Part shown: positions 51,733 through 60,665 of the stretch, in pieces | Layout of the letters: each line of letters opens with the position of its first letter | How positions within the stretch are numbered: the stretch's first letter is position 1 | Assembly: GCF_007997075.1 (NCBI RefSeq) | Contig: NZ_VORS01000002.1 | Coordinates: 1-64,000 of the forward strand | Source: Polaribacter sp. IC073 | GTDB taxonomy: Bacteria; Bacteroidota; Bacteroidia; Flavobacteriales; Flavobacteriaceae | Length of the DNA: 64,000 nt | Reading direction: 5' to 3' | The notes under the pieces: generated by a model | Databases searched by the model: none | Seen by the model: the letters and a program-made list of their open reading frames with translations, nothing else | What the model was told of the DNA's origin: nothing | Position numbers and translations under genes: made by a program

Positions 51733-52965
51733 TTATTTTTTTACGCGTCCTAAAGAACCTTTTTTTGAAGGCATTAGCTCGTATGTATAGTTCGGCTGTA
51801 AGTTTTTTACACTTCTGTGAGAAACAAATAAAACTGTTGTATCACTTTCTAAGGCTATTTTATTTATTAAAGTCACAACAATTTCAGTTCCTTGGTTGTC
51901 TAAATTAATTAAAGGTTCATCTAAAATTAATAGAGGCGGATGTTTAATCATCGCTCTTGCAATTAAAATCAACCTTTGTTTTGTAGTAGATACATTCTGA
52001 AAAAAACTATTTTTATTATTATCTAAGCCTAATAATAGCATCCAATCTTCGGCAATTTTAACTTGTAAAGTAGTGGGTGTGTTGTACAAGCCAATGCTAT
52101 CAAAAAAACCAGAGAGCATCATTTCTAATATCGTTACTTTTCTTTCAAATAATTCTAGCAAAACCGGACTAAAATAACCTATTTTTTGTTTTATGTCCCA
52201 AACGCTTTCTCCAGAACCTTTTTTCTTACCAAATAAGTATACTTCTTGTCCGTATGCTTTTATATTATTGCCATAAATCATCGATAAAATGGTGGTTTTT
52301 CCTGAACCATTAGGGCCAATTAATTGCCAAAATTCATTTTTATTGATTGTCCAATTTATGTTCTTTAAAACACAATTTTCATCATAATTTACACTTACAT
52401 TTTTAAATGATACTAATTGTTTTGGTATGTTGTCATAGCAATTAATAGCTTTAGGAACTTCTCCTTTAAAAACAACATTATTTTCTGTGAAATTATATTT
52501 TTCTATGGGAGTAGTAGAAATAATTACATCTTTTTCGACCTCTAAAACGTGAGTTATTATAGAAGTTATTTCTTCTTCTCTATTAAAAAGCTGAATTAAA
52601 ACGATTTCTGAAGCTAGGGTTAGAAGCGTCTTTTCTAAATTAGAAATAGCATTTGAATCTAAACTCTCAAAAGGACTGTCTAAAATTAAAAAATGGGGTT
52701 TTTGTTGAATTAAATAAGCAAGCAATGCTTTTTTTTGTTCTCCGCTAGAAAAAGTACGAATACCTCTATTTTCTTTAATGGTAAGGGTTAGTGTCTGATG
52801 TCTAGCTTCTTTTTCTATGAATTTTTCTAAAACTGAATTAGAAAACAACAAGCCTTTCTTATTTTTTAAATGGGATAAATTATGTCTGTCATTTAATATA
52901 TTTTCTAAGAAAATACTTTTAGTAGAAAGACTTTTATTTTTTATAGCAAAATGGAAGTTCTCCAT
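51733..52965 (-). CDS. ModF-like double ABC ATPase with one degenerate ATP site
   Basis: 410 residues with two ABC domains and no membrane segment. Domain 1 (about 1-160) lacks a Walker A altogether but has the signature FSSGEQKKA (about 71-79) and a Walker B-like FLILDSPFESLD. Domain 2 (about 185-405) has a proper Walker A (IGPNGSGKTTIL, about 214-225) and ILDEPLINLD, yet its signature reads NVSTTKQRL. Thus one composite site (Walker A of 2, signature of 1) is canonical and the other is not. ModF-type proteins are named for a molybdate operon, but no permease or molybdate gene is here; the function is open. Confidence 0.75.
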   Translation of the reverse strand: MENFHFAIKNKSLSTKSIFLENILNDRHNLSHLKNKKGLLFSNSVLEKFIEKEARHQTLTLTIKENRGIRTFSSGEQKKALLAYLIQQKPHFLILDSPFESLDSNAISNLEKTLLTLASEIVLIQLFNREEEITSIITHVLEVEKDVIISTTPIEKYNFTENNVVFKGEVPKAINCYDNIPKQLVSFKNVSVNYDENCVLKNINWTINKNEFWQLIGPNGSGKTTILSMIYGNNIKAYGQEVYLFGKKKGSGESVWDIKQKIGYFSPVLLELFERKVTILEMMLSGFFDSIGLYNTPTTLQVKIAEDWMLLLGLDNNKNSFFQNVSTTKQRLILIARAMIKHPPLLILDEPLINLDNQGTEIVVTLINKIALESDTTVLFVSHRSVKNLQPNYTYELMPSKKGSLGRVKK

Positions 52966-53006
52966 AATTAATTTTATAGTGTATCAAAGAAGTATTAAAT
53001 CGAAAT

Positions 53007-53429
53007 CTATTTCACTCTTTCCCAATAAGCCGTTTTACCAAAAAGAGAAACACCAACATAACCTCTTAATTTTAATTTATTAGGCTTTATCAATTTGATG
53101 TAACATTTATAGGTGTTTCCATTTCTAGGATCTATAATTTGACCACCAGACCAGGCATCATCATTTTTTTCTAGACCAGATAATATGTCTAAATGTAAAA
53201 TTGGTTTGTCTTTATACTCCCCTTCACACCCCACACAAAGTGCGTCTTTTCTAGCAGGATTCATTATTTCTACTACTTTTGCAAATGCTCTTCCGTTTTT
53301 TTCATAAATTTCTAAAACAGAATCAACTTTACCGTCTTCATTTTTAGAATTCCATTTTCCAAAAATTGTTTGAGAATTTATAGAAACCGTAACAGCTGTA
53401 AATAAAAGTGTAAAAAGTATTTTTTTCAT
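53007..53429 (-). CDS. DUF2147 domain secreted protein
   Basis: 140 residues. Signal peptide about 1-19 (ILFTLLFTAVTVSINSQ). DUF2147 pattern: IFGKWNSKNEDGKVDSVLEIY, FAKVVEIM, GGQIIDPRNGNTYKCYIKL, LKLRGYVGVSLFGKTAYWER (each shown in part, residues about 22-138). The family folds as a lipocalin-like beta-barrel; function unknown. An extra CVGCEG pair of cysteines sits mid-protein (about 70-75). The frame extends ten codons upstream without a good start; ATG 53429 is natural. Confidence 0.85.
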   Translation of the reverse strand: MKKILFTLLFTAVTVSINSQTIFGKWNSKNEDGKVDSVLEIYEKNGRAFAKVVEIMNPARKDALCVGCEGEYKDKPILHLDILSGLEKNDDAWSGGQIIDPRNGNTYKCYIKLIKPNKLKLRGYVGVSLFGKTAYWERVK

Positions 53430-53501
53430 GGCTAGGAAGTATTTATGAGAAATTATCAAGTGAAAAGTATAAAAGATTAAAGAAAGATACCGTTAAAATA
53501 A

Positions 53502-54026
53502 TTATAAACTCGCATCAAAATTTTCATCCCATTTTTGCTGAACCCTCAAAACTTGTTCAATGACATCTCTAACACAACCTTCTCCTCCTTTTTTATAAGA
53601 AATGTATTTAGAAATACTTTGTATTTCTTGCACAGCATCATTTGGGCAAGCAGCCAAACCTACAATTTTCATTACCGGGTAATCTGGCACATCATCTCCC
53701 ATGTACAATACGTTTTCCGGCTTCAAATTGTATTTCTTAACCAATTCTCTGTATTGCTGTATTTTGTTGTGAGCACCTAAATAAATATCTTCAATTCCTA
53801 GGGCAGTCAATCTTTTTCTTACGCCTTCATTGGTGCCACCAGAAATAATGCAAACTCTGTATCCTTTATTCAAAGCATTTTTCATTGCGTAACCGTCTTT
53901 AACATTCATGTGTCTTACCAATTCGCCATCTGGCATTATGGTTAACGTTCCGTTTGTTAAAACTCCATCAACATCAAAAATAAACGTGTTAATTTTAGGG
54001 AGTAATTGTTTGTAACTAATTTCCAT
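53502..54026 (-). CDS. KdsC-type HAD phosphatase
   Basis: 174 residues. HAD motif I FIFDVDGVLTNG (about 14-25) with two Asp, motif II CIISGG (about 53-58, Ser), motif III Lys near HNKIQQY, and motif IV YMGDDVPDYPVM (about 106-117). KdsC dephosphorylates Kdo-8-phosphate in lipopolysaccharide synthesis; the lack of a cap domain and the small size fit a tetrameric C0 HAD. Other members act on related nonulosonates, so exact substrate is not sure. It lies 62 nt downstream of the DUF2520 gene on the same strand. Confidence 0.88.
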   Translation of the reverse strand: MEISYKQLLPKINTFIFDVDGVLTNGTLTIMPDGELVRHMNVKDGYAMKNALNKGYRVCIISGGTNEGVRKRLTALGIEDIYLGAHNKIQQYRELVKKYNLKPENVLYMGDDVPDYPVMKIVGLAACPNDAVQEIQSISKYISYKKGGEGCVRDVIEQVLRVQQKWDENFDASL

Positions 54027-54088
54027 ATTTTTTATTTATAAACCTTTTAAATTTTAAAAGCGTTGTTTTAATTTAATTATTATTGAAG

Positions 54089-54787
54089 CTACTTTAAAGA
54101 ATCTGTAATAGATTTTGTTAGAATAGTATAGATTTTCTGCTGTTCGTTATTTAGTAGATGTAAATGATTTTCAATTGTTTTCTCATCATTTCTAACGGCA
54201 GGCCCTGTTTGTGCTTTCTTAGGTGAAAGCGTTTTTATTTTTTGTGCTGTTTCATCAATTAAAGGGTGTAAAATTTCAAAAGGAACCTTATTCTCAATAC
54301 AAATATCATTTCCGATTTTATAAAGATGATTTGTAAAATTATTTACAAAAACAGCAGCAACATGTATGGCTTTTCTTTGTTCAGAATTAATAGCGTACGT
54401 CTTTTTTCCTATCGAATTTGCTAGTTTTTCAAGTAAAAGATAATCCTCTTCATTTTGTGCTTCCAAGCAAAAAGGAACCTTAGAAAAATCGACTTCTTTG
54501 TCTTTAGAAAATGTTTGTAACATATAGAACACACCTTTGTTTGTTGTGTTTTTTAAATCATCCATAGAAAAACTACCTGAAGTATGTACAACAAAAGAGT
54601 TTTTAATTTTTGATGAAACTTCTGCAATCGCAGCATCTGAAACAGCAAGAATGGTAATGTCTGCTTCCGGAATATTTTCTAATTTTCTTGAATTTATTTG
54701 TGTAACATTAATAGTATCAACTTTTAAGAAAGCATTTACTAAATGTTTTGCTACATTTCCATCTCCAATAATTACAATTGATATCAT
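54089..54787 (-). CDS. DUF2520 / Rossmann-fold NAD(P)-binding protein
   Basis: 232 residues. An N-terminal Rossmann domain of F420-dependent NADP oxidoreductase type (IVIIGDGNVAKHLVNAF, about 3-19, ILAVSDAAIAEVSS) and a C-terminal all-helical DUF2520 domain (about 110-230: LEAQNEEDYLLLEKLA, AVFVNNFTNHLY, GPAVRNDEKTIENHL, partly shown). It resembles ketopantoate or pyrroline-5-carboxylate reductases in fold, but the reaction is unknown. Adjacent to a KdsC-type gene, as in many Bacteroidota. Confidence 0.85.
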   Translation of the reverse strand: MISIVIIGDGNVAKHLVNAFLKVDTINVTQINSRKLENIPEADITILAVSDAAIAEVSSKIKNSFVVHTSGSFSMDDLKNTTNKGVFYMLQTFSKDKEVDFSKVPFCLEAQNEEDYLLLEKLANSIGKKTYAINSEQRKAIHVAAVFVNNFTNHLYKIGNDICIENKVPFEILHPLIDETAQKIKTLSPKKAQTGPAVRNDEKTIENHLHLLNNEQQKIYTILTKSITDSLK

Positions 54788-54860
54788 TATAGCGAAGATA
54801 TTGAAAATTTATAGAAATTTAGAATTGCTTTTACTAAATTAGCTGATGTAAATTCAATAA

Positions 54861-56015
54861 ATGAAAGATAAAAAAAAACTAGGAATAAATACCATTTGTA
54901 CGCACATAGGGGAAGTTAAAGATGAACAGTTTAAAGGAGCCGTTTCACCGATATACATGTCTACTTCTTATGCTTTTGACGGTGTAGCTGTAAAACGGTA
55001 TCCGAGGTATTTAAACACGCCAAATCAAGAAGCATTGGTGAAAAAAATTGCCGCTTTAGAAAAAACAGAGAATGCATTAATTTTTGGTTCTGGAATGGCA
55101 GCTGTTAGCACCACTTTATTTGCTTTTTTACAGAAAGGAGATCATATTGTCTTGCAACAAACGTTGTATGGAGGAACGTATAATTTGGTGGTAGAAGAGT
55201 TTGATAAATTCGGAATTGAATATTCGTTTACAAGTGATTTATCTATCGATTCTTTTCAGAAAGAGATTAAAAAAAATACCAAGGTTATATATATAGAGAC
55301 TCCTTCGAATCCGTTATTAACAATTACAGATATGAAAGCAGTTTCTAAATTGGCAAAGTCCAAAGGAATTGTAACAATGATAGACAATACGTTTGCATCG
55401 CCAATAAACCAAACGCCAACTGATTTCGGAATTGATATTATGCTGCACTCTGCAACAAAATATATGGGAGGTCATTCAGATATTTTAGCTGGTGCAGTGG
55501 CTGCATCCAATAAACATATTGATAAGATTTGGAATACTGCCAAAAATCTAGGTGGAAGTTTGAGTGATATGACCGTTTGGATGCTAGAAAGAAGCTTAAA
55601 AACCTTGAATTTACGTGTGAAGCGTCAGAGTAAAAATGCCTTAAAAATGGCAAAATACTTGGCTGTAAATCAGGAAGTTTCTTACGTGTATTATCCAGGT
55701 TTAAAAGGGCATCCAGATTATAAATTAGCCAAAAAGCAAATGAAAAATTTTGGTGGAATGTTGTCTTTTGAACTAAAAGAAGGAATAGACGCCATGGAAT
55801 TTCAAAATAATTTAAAATTGATAAAACCTTCGATGAGTTTGGCAGGAGTAGAAAGCACAATGCTAAGTCCTACACTAACTTCGCACGCACTATTATCTGC
55901 GGAAGAAAGAGCAAACCAAGGAATAAAAGACGGTTTAATTCGGTTTTCTGTTGGAATTGAAGAAACAAAAGATTTAATTGCAGACATTGAGCAGGCATTA
56001 GAGAAGTGTAAATAA
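54861..56015 (+). CDS. PLP-dependent trans-sulfuration enzyme (cystathionine gamma-synthase/lyase type)
   Basis: 384 residues of the Cys/Met metabolism family. PLP-binding Lys in SATKYMGGHSD (about 195-205), with IETPSNPLL, DNTFASP, and the phosphate-binding FGSGMAA (about 75-81). YPRYLNTPNQ is the substrate loop; SLAGVESTMLSP ends the active site. Members form or split cystathionine or methionine; sequence alone does not separate cystathionine gamma-synthase, beta/gamma-lyase, or methionine gamma-lyase. Divergent from the DUF2520 gene by 73 nt. A dispersed repeat follows it. Confidence 0.88.
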   Translation: MKDKKKLGINTICTHIGEVKDEQFKGAVSPIYMSTSYAFDGVAVKRYPRYLNTPNQEALVKKIAALEKTENALIFGSGMAAVSTTLFAFLQKGDHIVLQQTLYGGTYNLVVEEFDKFGIEYSFTSDLSIDSFQKEIKKNTKVIYIETPSNPLLTITDMKAVSKLAKSKGIVTMIDNTFASPINQTPTDFGIDIMLHSATKYMGGHSDILAGAVAASNKHIDKIWNTAKNLGGSLSDMTVWMLERSLKTLNLRVKRQSKNALKMAKYLAVNQEVSYVYYPGLKGHPDYKLAKKQMKNFGGMLSFELKEGIDAMEFQNNLKLIKPSMSLAGVESTMLSPTLTSHALLSAEERANQGIKDGLIRFSVGIEETKDLIADIEQALEKCK

Positions 56016-56021
56016 AATAAT

Positions 56022-56093
56022 TCGTACTGCGAGGAATGAAGTAATCTCTATTTAATTAAAAGATTACTTTAGTGTTCCTTTATTTGTAATGAT
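56022..56093. repeat. Second copy of the CGTCATTAC palindromic element (degenerate)
   Basis: TCGTACTGCGAGGAATGAAGTAATCTCT ... TTTGTAATGATT, in parts, follows the reverse complement of 49709-49794 (GCGAGGA, GAAGTAAT, TTTAATTAA, TTGTAATGA in the same order). Confidence 0.5.
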
Positions 56094-56107
56094 TAAAAAA
56101 TAAATAA

Positions 56108-56824
56108 ATGAAACTAGATATATTAGCTTTTGGCGCGCACCCAGATGATGTAGAATTAGGTTGTGGCGCTACAATTACTAAAGAAGTTTCTTTAGGTAAA
56201 AAAGTAGGAATAATAGATTTAACGCGTGGCGAATTAGGAACGCGTGGTTCTGGAGAATTAAGAATTATTGAAGCAAATAATGCGGCAAAAATAATGGGTG
56301 TTGCTGTGCGTGAAAATCTAGGTTTTGCTGATGGATTTTTTACCAACGACAAAGAACATCAGTTAGAAATTATAAAAATGATTCGTAAATATAAACCAGA
56401 AATGGTGTTATGTAACGCAATTGACGATCGACACATTGATCATGGAAAAGGAAGTAAATTGGTTTCTGATGCTTGTTTTTTAAGCGGATTGCTAAAGATT
56501 GAAACGGAAGTAGCAGGGGAGCAACAAGAAAAATGGCGACCAAAACAAGTATATCATTATATTCAATGGAAAAATATAGAACCGCATTTTGTAGTGGATG
56601 TAACTGGTTTTATTGATAAAAAAACGGATGCGGTTTTAGCGTATTCGTCTCAGTTTTACGATCCTAAGAGTAGTGAGCCAGAAACACCAATTACAAGTAA
56701 AAACTTTATAGAGAGTATTAATTACCGCGCAAGAGATTTAGGAAGGTTGATTGGTGTTGAATACGCAGAAGGTTTTACGTCAGAGCGTTACGTTGCTGTA
56801 GAAAATTTAAGTAAATTAATTTAA
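56108..56824 (+). CDS. bshB1: Bacillithiol biosynthesis deacetylase BshB1
   Basis: 238 residues, LmbE/PIG-L fold. It deacetylates GlcNAc-malate to GlcN-malate in bacillithiol synthesis. The zinc motif AHPDDVELG (about 9-17) and the downstream ELGTRGSG, IDDRHIDHGKGS (about 101-112, zinc His) and SSEPETPI blocks are those of BshB1 rather than generic LmbE proteins. BshA and BshC are not in this window. The tRNA-His gene follows in the same direction, with its own promoter. Confidence 0.92.
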   Translation: MKLDILAFGAHPDDVELGCGATITKEVSLGKKVGIIDLTRGELGTRGSGELRIIEANNAAKIMGVAVRENLGFADGFFTNDKEHQLEIIKMIRKYKPEMVLCNAIDDRHIDHGKGSKLVSDACFLSGLLKIETEVAGEQQEKWRPKQVYHYIQWKNIEPHFVVDVTGFIDKKTDAVLAYSSQFYDPKSSEPETPITSKNFIESINYRARDLGRLIGVEYAEGFTSERYVAVENLSKLI

Positions 56825-56831
56825 GTTTTTA

Positions 56832-56863
56832 TTGTTTTAGATTGTAAAAAAGAAGTATATTTG
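56832..56863 (+). promoter_or_regulatory. Promoter of tRNA-His
   Basis: TTG (56832-56834), 21-bp spacer, TATATTTG (56856-56863). It lies within the short gap after bshB1, so the tRNA is transcribed independently. Confidence 0.6.
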
Positions 56864-56878
56864 CACCCGAAATTACAT

Positions 56879-56953
56879 GGTGGTTGTAGCTCAGTTGGTT
56901 AGAGTATCGGTTTGTGGTACCGAGGGTCGCGGGTTCGAATCCCGTCTTCCACC
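56879..56953 (+). tRNA. tRNA-His (anticodon GTG)
   Basis: Cloverleaf read by hand: G(-1) at 56879, acceptor GTGGTTG/CTTCCAC, D stem GCTC/GAGT, anticodon stem TCGGT/ACCGA with loop TTGTGGT, T stem GCGGG/CCCGT with loop TTCGAAT, discriminator C73. The G(-1) opposite C73 is the tRNA-His identity mark. Two acceptor pairs are T-T mismatches (positions 5-68 and 6-67), and the D stem ends with a G-T pair. CCA is not encoded. No integrase or prophage is next to it. Confidence 0.9.
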
Positions 56954-56961
56954 CAAAAATT

Positions 56962-56991
56962 AAATCCTTCTCATTTGAGAAGGATTTTTTT
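56962..56991. terminator. Terminator after tRNA-His
   Basis: AAATCCTTCTC pairs with GAGAAGGATTT around ATTT and runs into T7. A run of A before the stem lets it also serve the convergent LytTR regulator gene. Confidence 0.88.
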
Positions 56992-57003
56992 GTTGCTGCC
57001 ATT

Positions 57004-57753
57004 TTAAAAAGAACTTAGAACTTCTAAAACTTCATTTCGTTTTCTAACAGAAACGGGTACATTAGAATTGTCGGTTAAAATTAAATAACCGCCATCAGAC
57101 TTTATAAATTCTTTAATGTATTTTGTGTTTATCAAATGACTTTGATGCACTCTTAAAAAACCAACTTCCTTTAGTAAATCGGCATAAAATTTTAATGTTT
57201 TAGAAACGAGTAGCTTTTCGTTATTTTTAAAATAGAAAGTAGTGTAGTTATTATCTGATTTACAACGAATAATATTGCTTATACTGGCAACAATTATTTT
57301 TTCTGAAGTATGCAATGAAATCTTCTCTAACGTTACATTTGGTGTTATAATAGCTTGTTTTAATACGCTTAATTGGGCATTTTCTGGTTGTAGTTGATTC
57401 TTTGCTTTTTCTATAGCATTTGCTAAGTCATCATCTGAATAAGGCTTTAAAATGTAATCTATTGCAGCAAATTTAAAAGCTTTAATTGCATAGGCATCAC
57501 TGGCAGTTACAAAGATTATTTTAGAGTTTAAATTTGGAAAAATTTCTAGAATATCAAAACCAGTTCCGTCACCTAGCATAATGTCTAAAAATAGCATATC
57601 AGGTTCCTTTTTTTGCAATAATTTTGCAGCTTCCACAACAGATTTTGCAGTTCCAATAATTTCAATTTCTTTATGATGCTTAGAAATATCATTCGATAAC
57701 ATTTCTAAAGCTAAAGAATTATCTTCTACTAAAATTGCCGTTGTTTTTTTCAT
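57004..57753 (-). CDS. LytTR family response regulator
   Basis: 249 residues. Receiver domain about 1-120: EDN acidic pair (about 9-11), phospho-acceptor Asp in MLFLDIMLG (about 56), VTASDAY and the Lys of YILKPY (about 104). The LytTR DNA-binding domain covers about 150-245 (KISLHTSEKIIVASISNIIRC, HQSHLINTKYIKEF, LTDNSNVPVSVRKRNEV). LytTR proteins bind pairs of direct repeats about 21 bp apart. Its kinase is encoded at 58606-60645, separated by a metallophosphoesterase gene, with 4-5 nt between each of the three genes: one operon, so probably one pathway. Confidence 0.93.
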   Translation of the reverse strand: MKKTTAILVEDNSLALEMLSNDISKHHKEIEIIGTAKSVVEAAKLLQKKEPDMLFLDIMLGDGTGFDILEIFPNLNSKIIFVTASDAYAIKAFKFAAIDYILKPYSDDDLANAIEKAKNQLQPENAQLSVLKQAIITPNVTLEKISLHTSEKIIVASISNIIRCKSDNNYTTFYFKNNEKLLVSKTLKFYADLLKEVGFLRVHQSHLINTKYIKEFIKSDGGYLILTDNSNVPVSVRKRNEVLEVLSSF

Positions 57754-57757
57754 AAAT

Positions 57758-58600
57758 TTATAATTTTGACAGTGTAAAAACAGTAATTTCTGGTCTTACA
57801 TTAAAACGGACTTGGTATAAATTACCCAATGCTCTATTGATATATAAAGTTCTACCATCGTTTAGATCGATTTCTCCGGCACTGTATCTTTTGTTTTTTA
57901 CAGGTAAAATTGGCGGCTTCAAAAAAGGAGGTTTTACTTGTCCTCCATGAGTATGGCCCGATAAAATCCATCCTTTATAATTATTCCAGACGTCTAAATC
58001 ACATACATCTGGGTTGTGACATAAAACAATATTGGCTTTGCTATCATCATATGCAGACATTATTTTATTTGGATTAAAATTCATACCCCAATAATCATCA
58101 ATGCCCATAATATTTAAGCCGTTCATTTCTTTTTGTTCGTTAATTAAAATAGAAATACCAGCATTTTCTAAAATTTCTGTAATACTATCTGCAACATTTT
58201 GTTCTAACCAATCTTCTCCATAATCATGATTTCCTAAAACACCCGCAGTTCCTAATTTTCCTTTTACAGCAAATTTCATAACCTTCTTTAGTTGTTCGAA
58301 CTGTTCTTCATTCTCATAAGAAACAAAATCGCCTGTGTAGACAACAAAATCTGGATTTAGCAATTTTGCTTTTTCAAAAGAATCTATGATGTATTGATAA
58401 TTAAAACGATTTCCAACATGAATATCGCTAATCTGCAGTACTGTTTTGCCTATTAAATTATTTGGTAAATTTTTAATGGGCATATTTATTTTTACAAATT
58501 CTAGCCAAAAAGGTTCTATTTGCCAGCTATACAAACCAGTAGTTAAACCAATGCCAGTGGCTCCTAAAACGGTGTTTTTTATAAACTTTCTTCTTTCCAT
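57758..58600 (-). CDS. Membrane-anchored metallophosphoesterase (YaeI/UDP-diacylglucosamine-hydrolase-like)
   Basis: 280 residues. N-terminal RRKFIKNTVLGATGIGL (about 3-19) looks like a Tat-type signal or anchor. Calcineurin-like motifs follow: QISDIHVG (about 56-63), YTGDFVSY (about 86-93), GNHDYGEDW (about 122-130), CHNPDV and SGHTHGGQV (about 215-223). All metal ligands are present. Relatives hydrolyse phosphodiesters or UDP-diacyl-GlcN. It is embedded in the kinase-regulator operon, with spacings of 4 and 5 nt. Confidence 0.86.
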   Translation of the reverse strand: MERRKFIKNTVLGATGIGLTTGLYSWQIEPFWLEFVKINMPIKNLPNNLIGKTVLQISDIHVGNRFNYQYIIDSFEKAKLLNPDFVVYTGDFVSYENEEQFEQLKKVMKFAVKGKLGTAGVLGNHDYGEDWLEQNVADSITEILENAGISILINEQKEMNGLNIMGIDDYWGMNFNPNKIMSAYDDSKANIVLCHNPDVCDLDVWNNYKGWILSGHTHGGQVKPPFLKPPILPVKNKRYSAGEIDLNDGRTLYINRALGNLYQVRFNVRPEITVFTLSKL

Positions 58601-58605
58601 ATTTT

Positions 58606-60645
58606 TTAGTAATCTGTTTTTAAAGGTATTTTAAACCAAACTTTAGTTCCTGAAATGGCTTTTTCTTTTTTAATTTCTTCCACAGAAAAAGTACTAAATT
58701 TAGAAAGGTTTTCTATTCTTTCTTTGGTTATTTTTAAAGCAACAGAGCTATGATTTTTAGTTTCTTTTTGAGACTGAAAAACTCCAATACCATTATCTGT
58801 TACTGTGCATTCTAAAAAACGATGTTTCACAGTAAATAGAATTTGAACCTTTCCCTCAGAACCAATTTTTGAAATCCCGTGTTTTATTGCATTTTCTACG
58901 AAAGGTTGTAACAACATTGGCGGAATCAAAATTTCTTCGGCATCCATATTATGTAGGTTCGTTTCAATAGAAAAATCAAACTTTTTTGAACTCATTTTTT
59001 GTTCTAAACTTAAATAGTTTTCTATGGTTTCAATTTCTTCTTTTAAACTGATTTCTTCTAACCTAGAATTATTTAAAATGCTTCTTAAAAGGATAGAAAA
59101 CTGTGAGATTGTTGTATTTAGATCCTCTTTATTACCTGAATTACCCAACGCTTTTATTCCGTTTAAAACATTAAAAATAAAATGCGGATTCATTTGTAAT
59201 TGCAATGCTTTTTGTTCTAAAGAGCGTAAATGATTTTCTAGTTTTAAAGCAGCTATTTTTTGTTGATTTTTCTTGTGAATTTTTTGAATATAGACTTCAA
59301 TAATACCTGCTAAAAGCAAGCAAAAAAGAACGCCACATAAAACTAGAAACCAAATCTTTTTATAAATAGGAGTTGCAATAAGAAATGAGAATGTTTTAGA
59401 ATTTATTTTTTTACTGTTTTTAAAGCGAGATTCAGCAATAAAATGATATTTACCAGGTTCTAAGCTCGCAAAATTTACTTGATTATTTGTGCCCCAAGGA
59501 GAAAATTGATTCTTTAATTGATATCTGAATTCGATATTTTTTGCATTGTTAATAGAAGTACTTTGCAATGAAAAAGAGATATTATTTTGACTCGGTTTTA
59601 GTTGTAATACATTGTTATAAGAATTCACATTTATAGTATCTACAGAAATATAATTTACAGTTACATCAGAAATATTTAAAGTTGGTTTTCCTATAATCTC
59701 AGATTTTTTTTTAATGTATAATTTTTTTTCAGTTGCAATCAAAATATTTTTTTCTGCATCTTCAAATACTGCCGTTATAGTATTAGAATTTAAATTACTA
59801 TTGTACTTATTAATTCTTTTTTCAAAAATAAAAGTAGTATAATTTAAAACATCTATGCCATCATTTTTAGAAACCACATATAGTTTATTATTGATGTTTG
59901 AAATGCTAGAAATTTCGTTTTTAGAATACTTTTCTAGGAGTACATTTTTATCATTTAATTCTTGAATTTCACTATTATTTTTCACCACAAATAGCTTGTT
60001 TTCAATTTGTAGTAAAGAAGTATAATTCCCCTTTTGAATTAAATCTATTTTTTTAGGTTGAAACAAATCAGATAGAATCCAAAGTCCCGTGTTTGAGGCA
60101 ATAACATACGTGCCTTTGTAAAAAATAAGATCATTTATACTTGAGAAATCTAATTTATAAGTTGTTTTTAAAGGTTCTAAAAGGGTTTTATTAAAATAAA
60201 GGATTCCTTGGTTTGAAGCTATGAAATACTTGTTATTATAACTAAATATTTTATGAATTGCTTTAGTATCAAAAGTTAAAAGTTGCTGGCGTGTTTTTAG
60301 ATGTAAACTGTTGTTCTTTCCTATAAAAAGGGAATCGTTTTTAACTAAAATGGTATTTACTTTTTCTGAAGATTTGCCTATTTGAATATCATATTGTTTT
60401 ATAGAAAGACCATCAAACTTTAAAACACCTTTGTTGGTTGCTAACCAAATATTATTAGATGCATCTTGTGATATTTCTTTAATTTTATAATTTTTAAATT
60501 CGTTAAAAACTGCTATTTCTTCAAAACTATTTTCTTGAGCATGAAGAGCATTTATCAGAAAAAAAGAGAAAAATAAAAGGAGCATTTTTATTATTTTCCA
60601 TTGGTAAAGATAAATTGAAGATATTTTTTTAAGATATATTTTCAT
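58606..60645 (-). CDS. LytS-type sensor histidine kinase with periplasmic two-component-regulator propeller
   Basis: 679 residues. After a signal (start at 60645, or at the internal ATG 60585, which begins LLLFFSFFLINALHAQ) comes a periplasmic beta-propeller-like segment (about 40-330, NIWLATNKGVLKFDG, IYLIATEK-like blades), a Y_Y_Y domain (about 335-420, NNISFSLQSTS, FRYQLKN, LEPGKYHF), one membrane helix (about 432-452), a coiled coil, and a His_kinase domain with LQMNPHFIFNVLNGIKAL (phospho-His, about 488). A HATPase core follows with LLQPFVENAIKHG. It should phosphorylate the LytTR regulator. Ligand unknown. Confidence 0.9.
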   Translation of the reverse strand: MKIYLKKISSIYLYQWKIIKMLLLFFSFFLINALHAQENSFEEIAVFNEFKNYKIKEISQDASNNIWLATNKGVLKFDGLSIKQYDIQIGKSSEKVNTILVKNDSLFIGKNNSLHLKTRQQLLTFDTKAIHKIFSYNNKYFIASNQGILYFNKTLLEPLKTTYKLDFSSINDLIFYKGTYVIASNTGLWILSDLFQPKKIDLIQKGNYTSLLQIENKLFVVKNNSEIQELNDKNVLLEKYSKNEISSISNINNKLYVVSKNDGIDVLNYTTFIFEKRINKYNSNLNSNTITAVFEDAEKNILIATEKKLYIKKKSEIIGKPTLNISDVTVNYISVDTINVNSYNNVLQLKPSQNNISFSLQSTSINNAKNIEFRYQLKNQFSPWGTNNQVNFASLEPGKYHFIAESRFKNSKKINSKTFSFLIATPIYKKIWFLVLCGVLFCLLLAGIIEVYIQKIHKKNQQKIAALKLENHLRSLEQKALQLQMNPHFIFNVLNGIKALGNSGNKEDLNTTISQFSILLRSILNNSRLEEISLKEEIETIENYLSLEQKMSSKKFDFSIETNLHNMDAEEILIPPMLLQPFVENAIKHGISKIGSEGKVQILFTVKHRFLECTVTDNGIGVFQSQKETKNHSSVALKITKERIENLSKFSTFSVEEIKKEKAISGTKVWFKIPLKTDY

Positions 60646-60665
60646 ATAAACAAACTTACTAATTA

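Noticed and set aside
56879..56953. tRNA-His as an integration site of a mobile island
   Set aside because: No integrase, no repeated tRNA 3' end nearby, and core genes on both sides.
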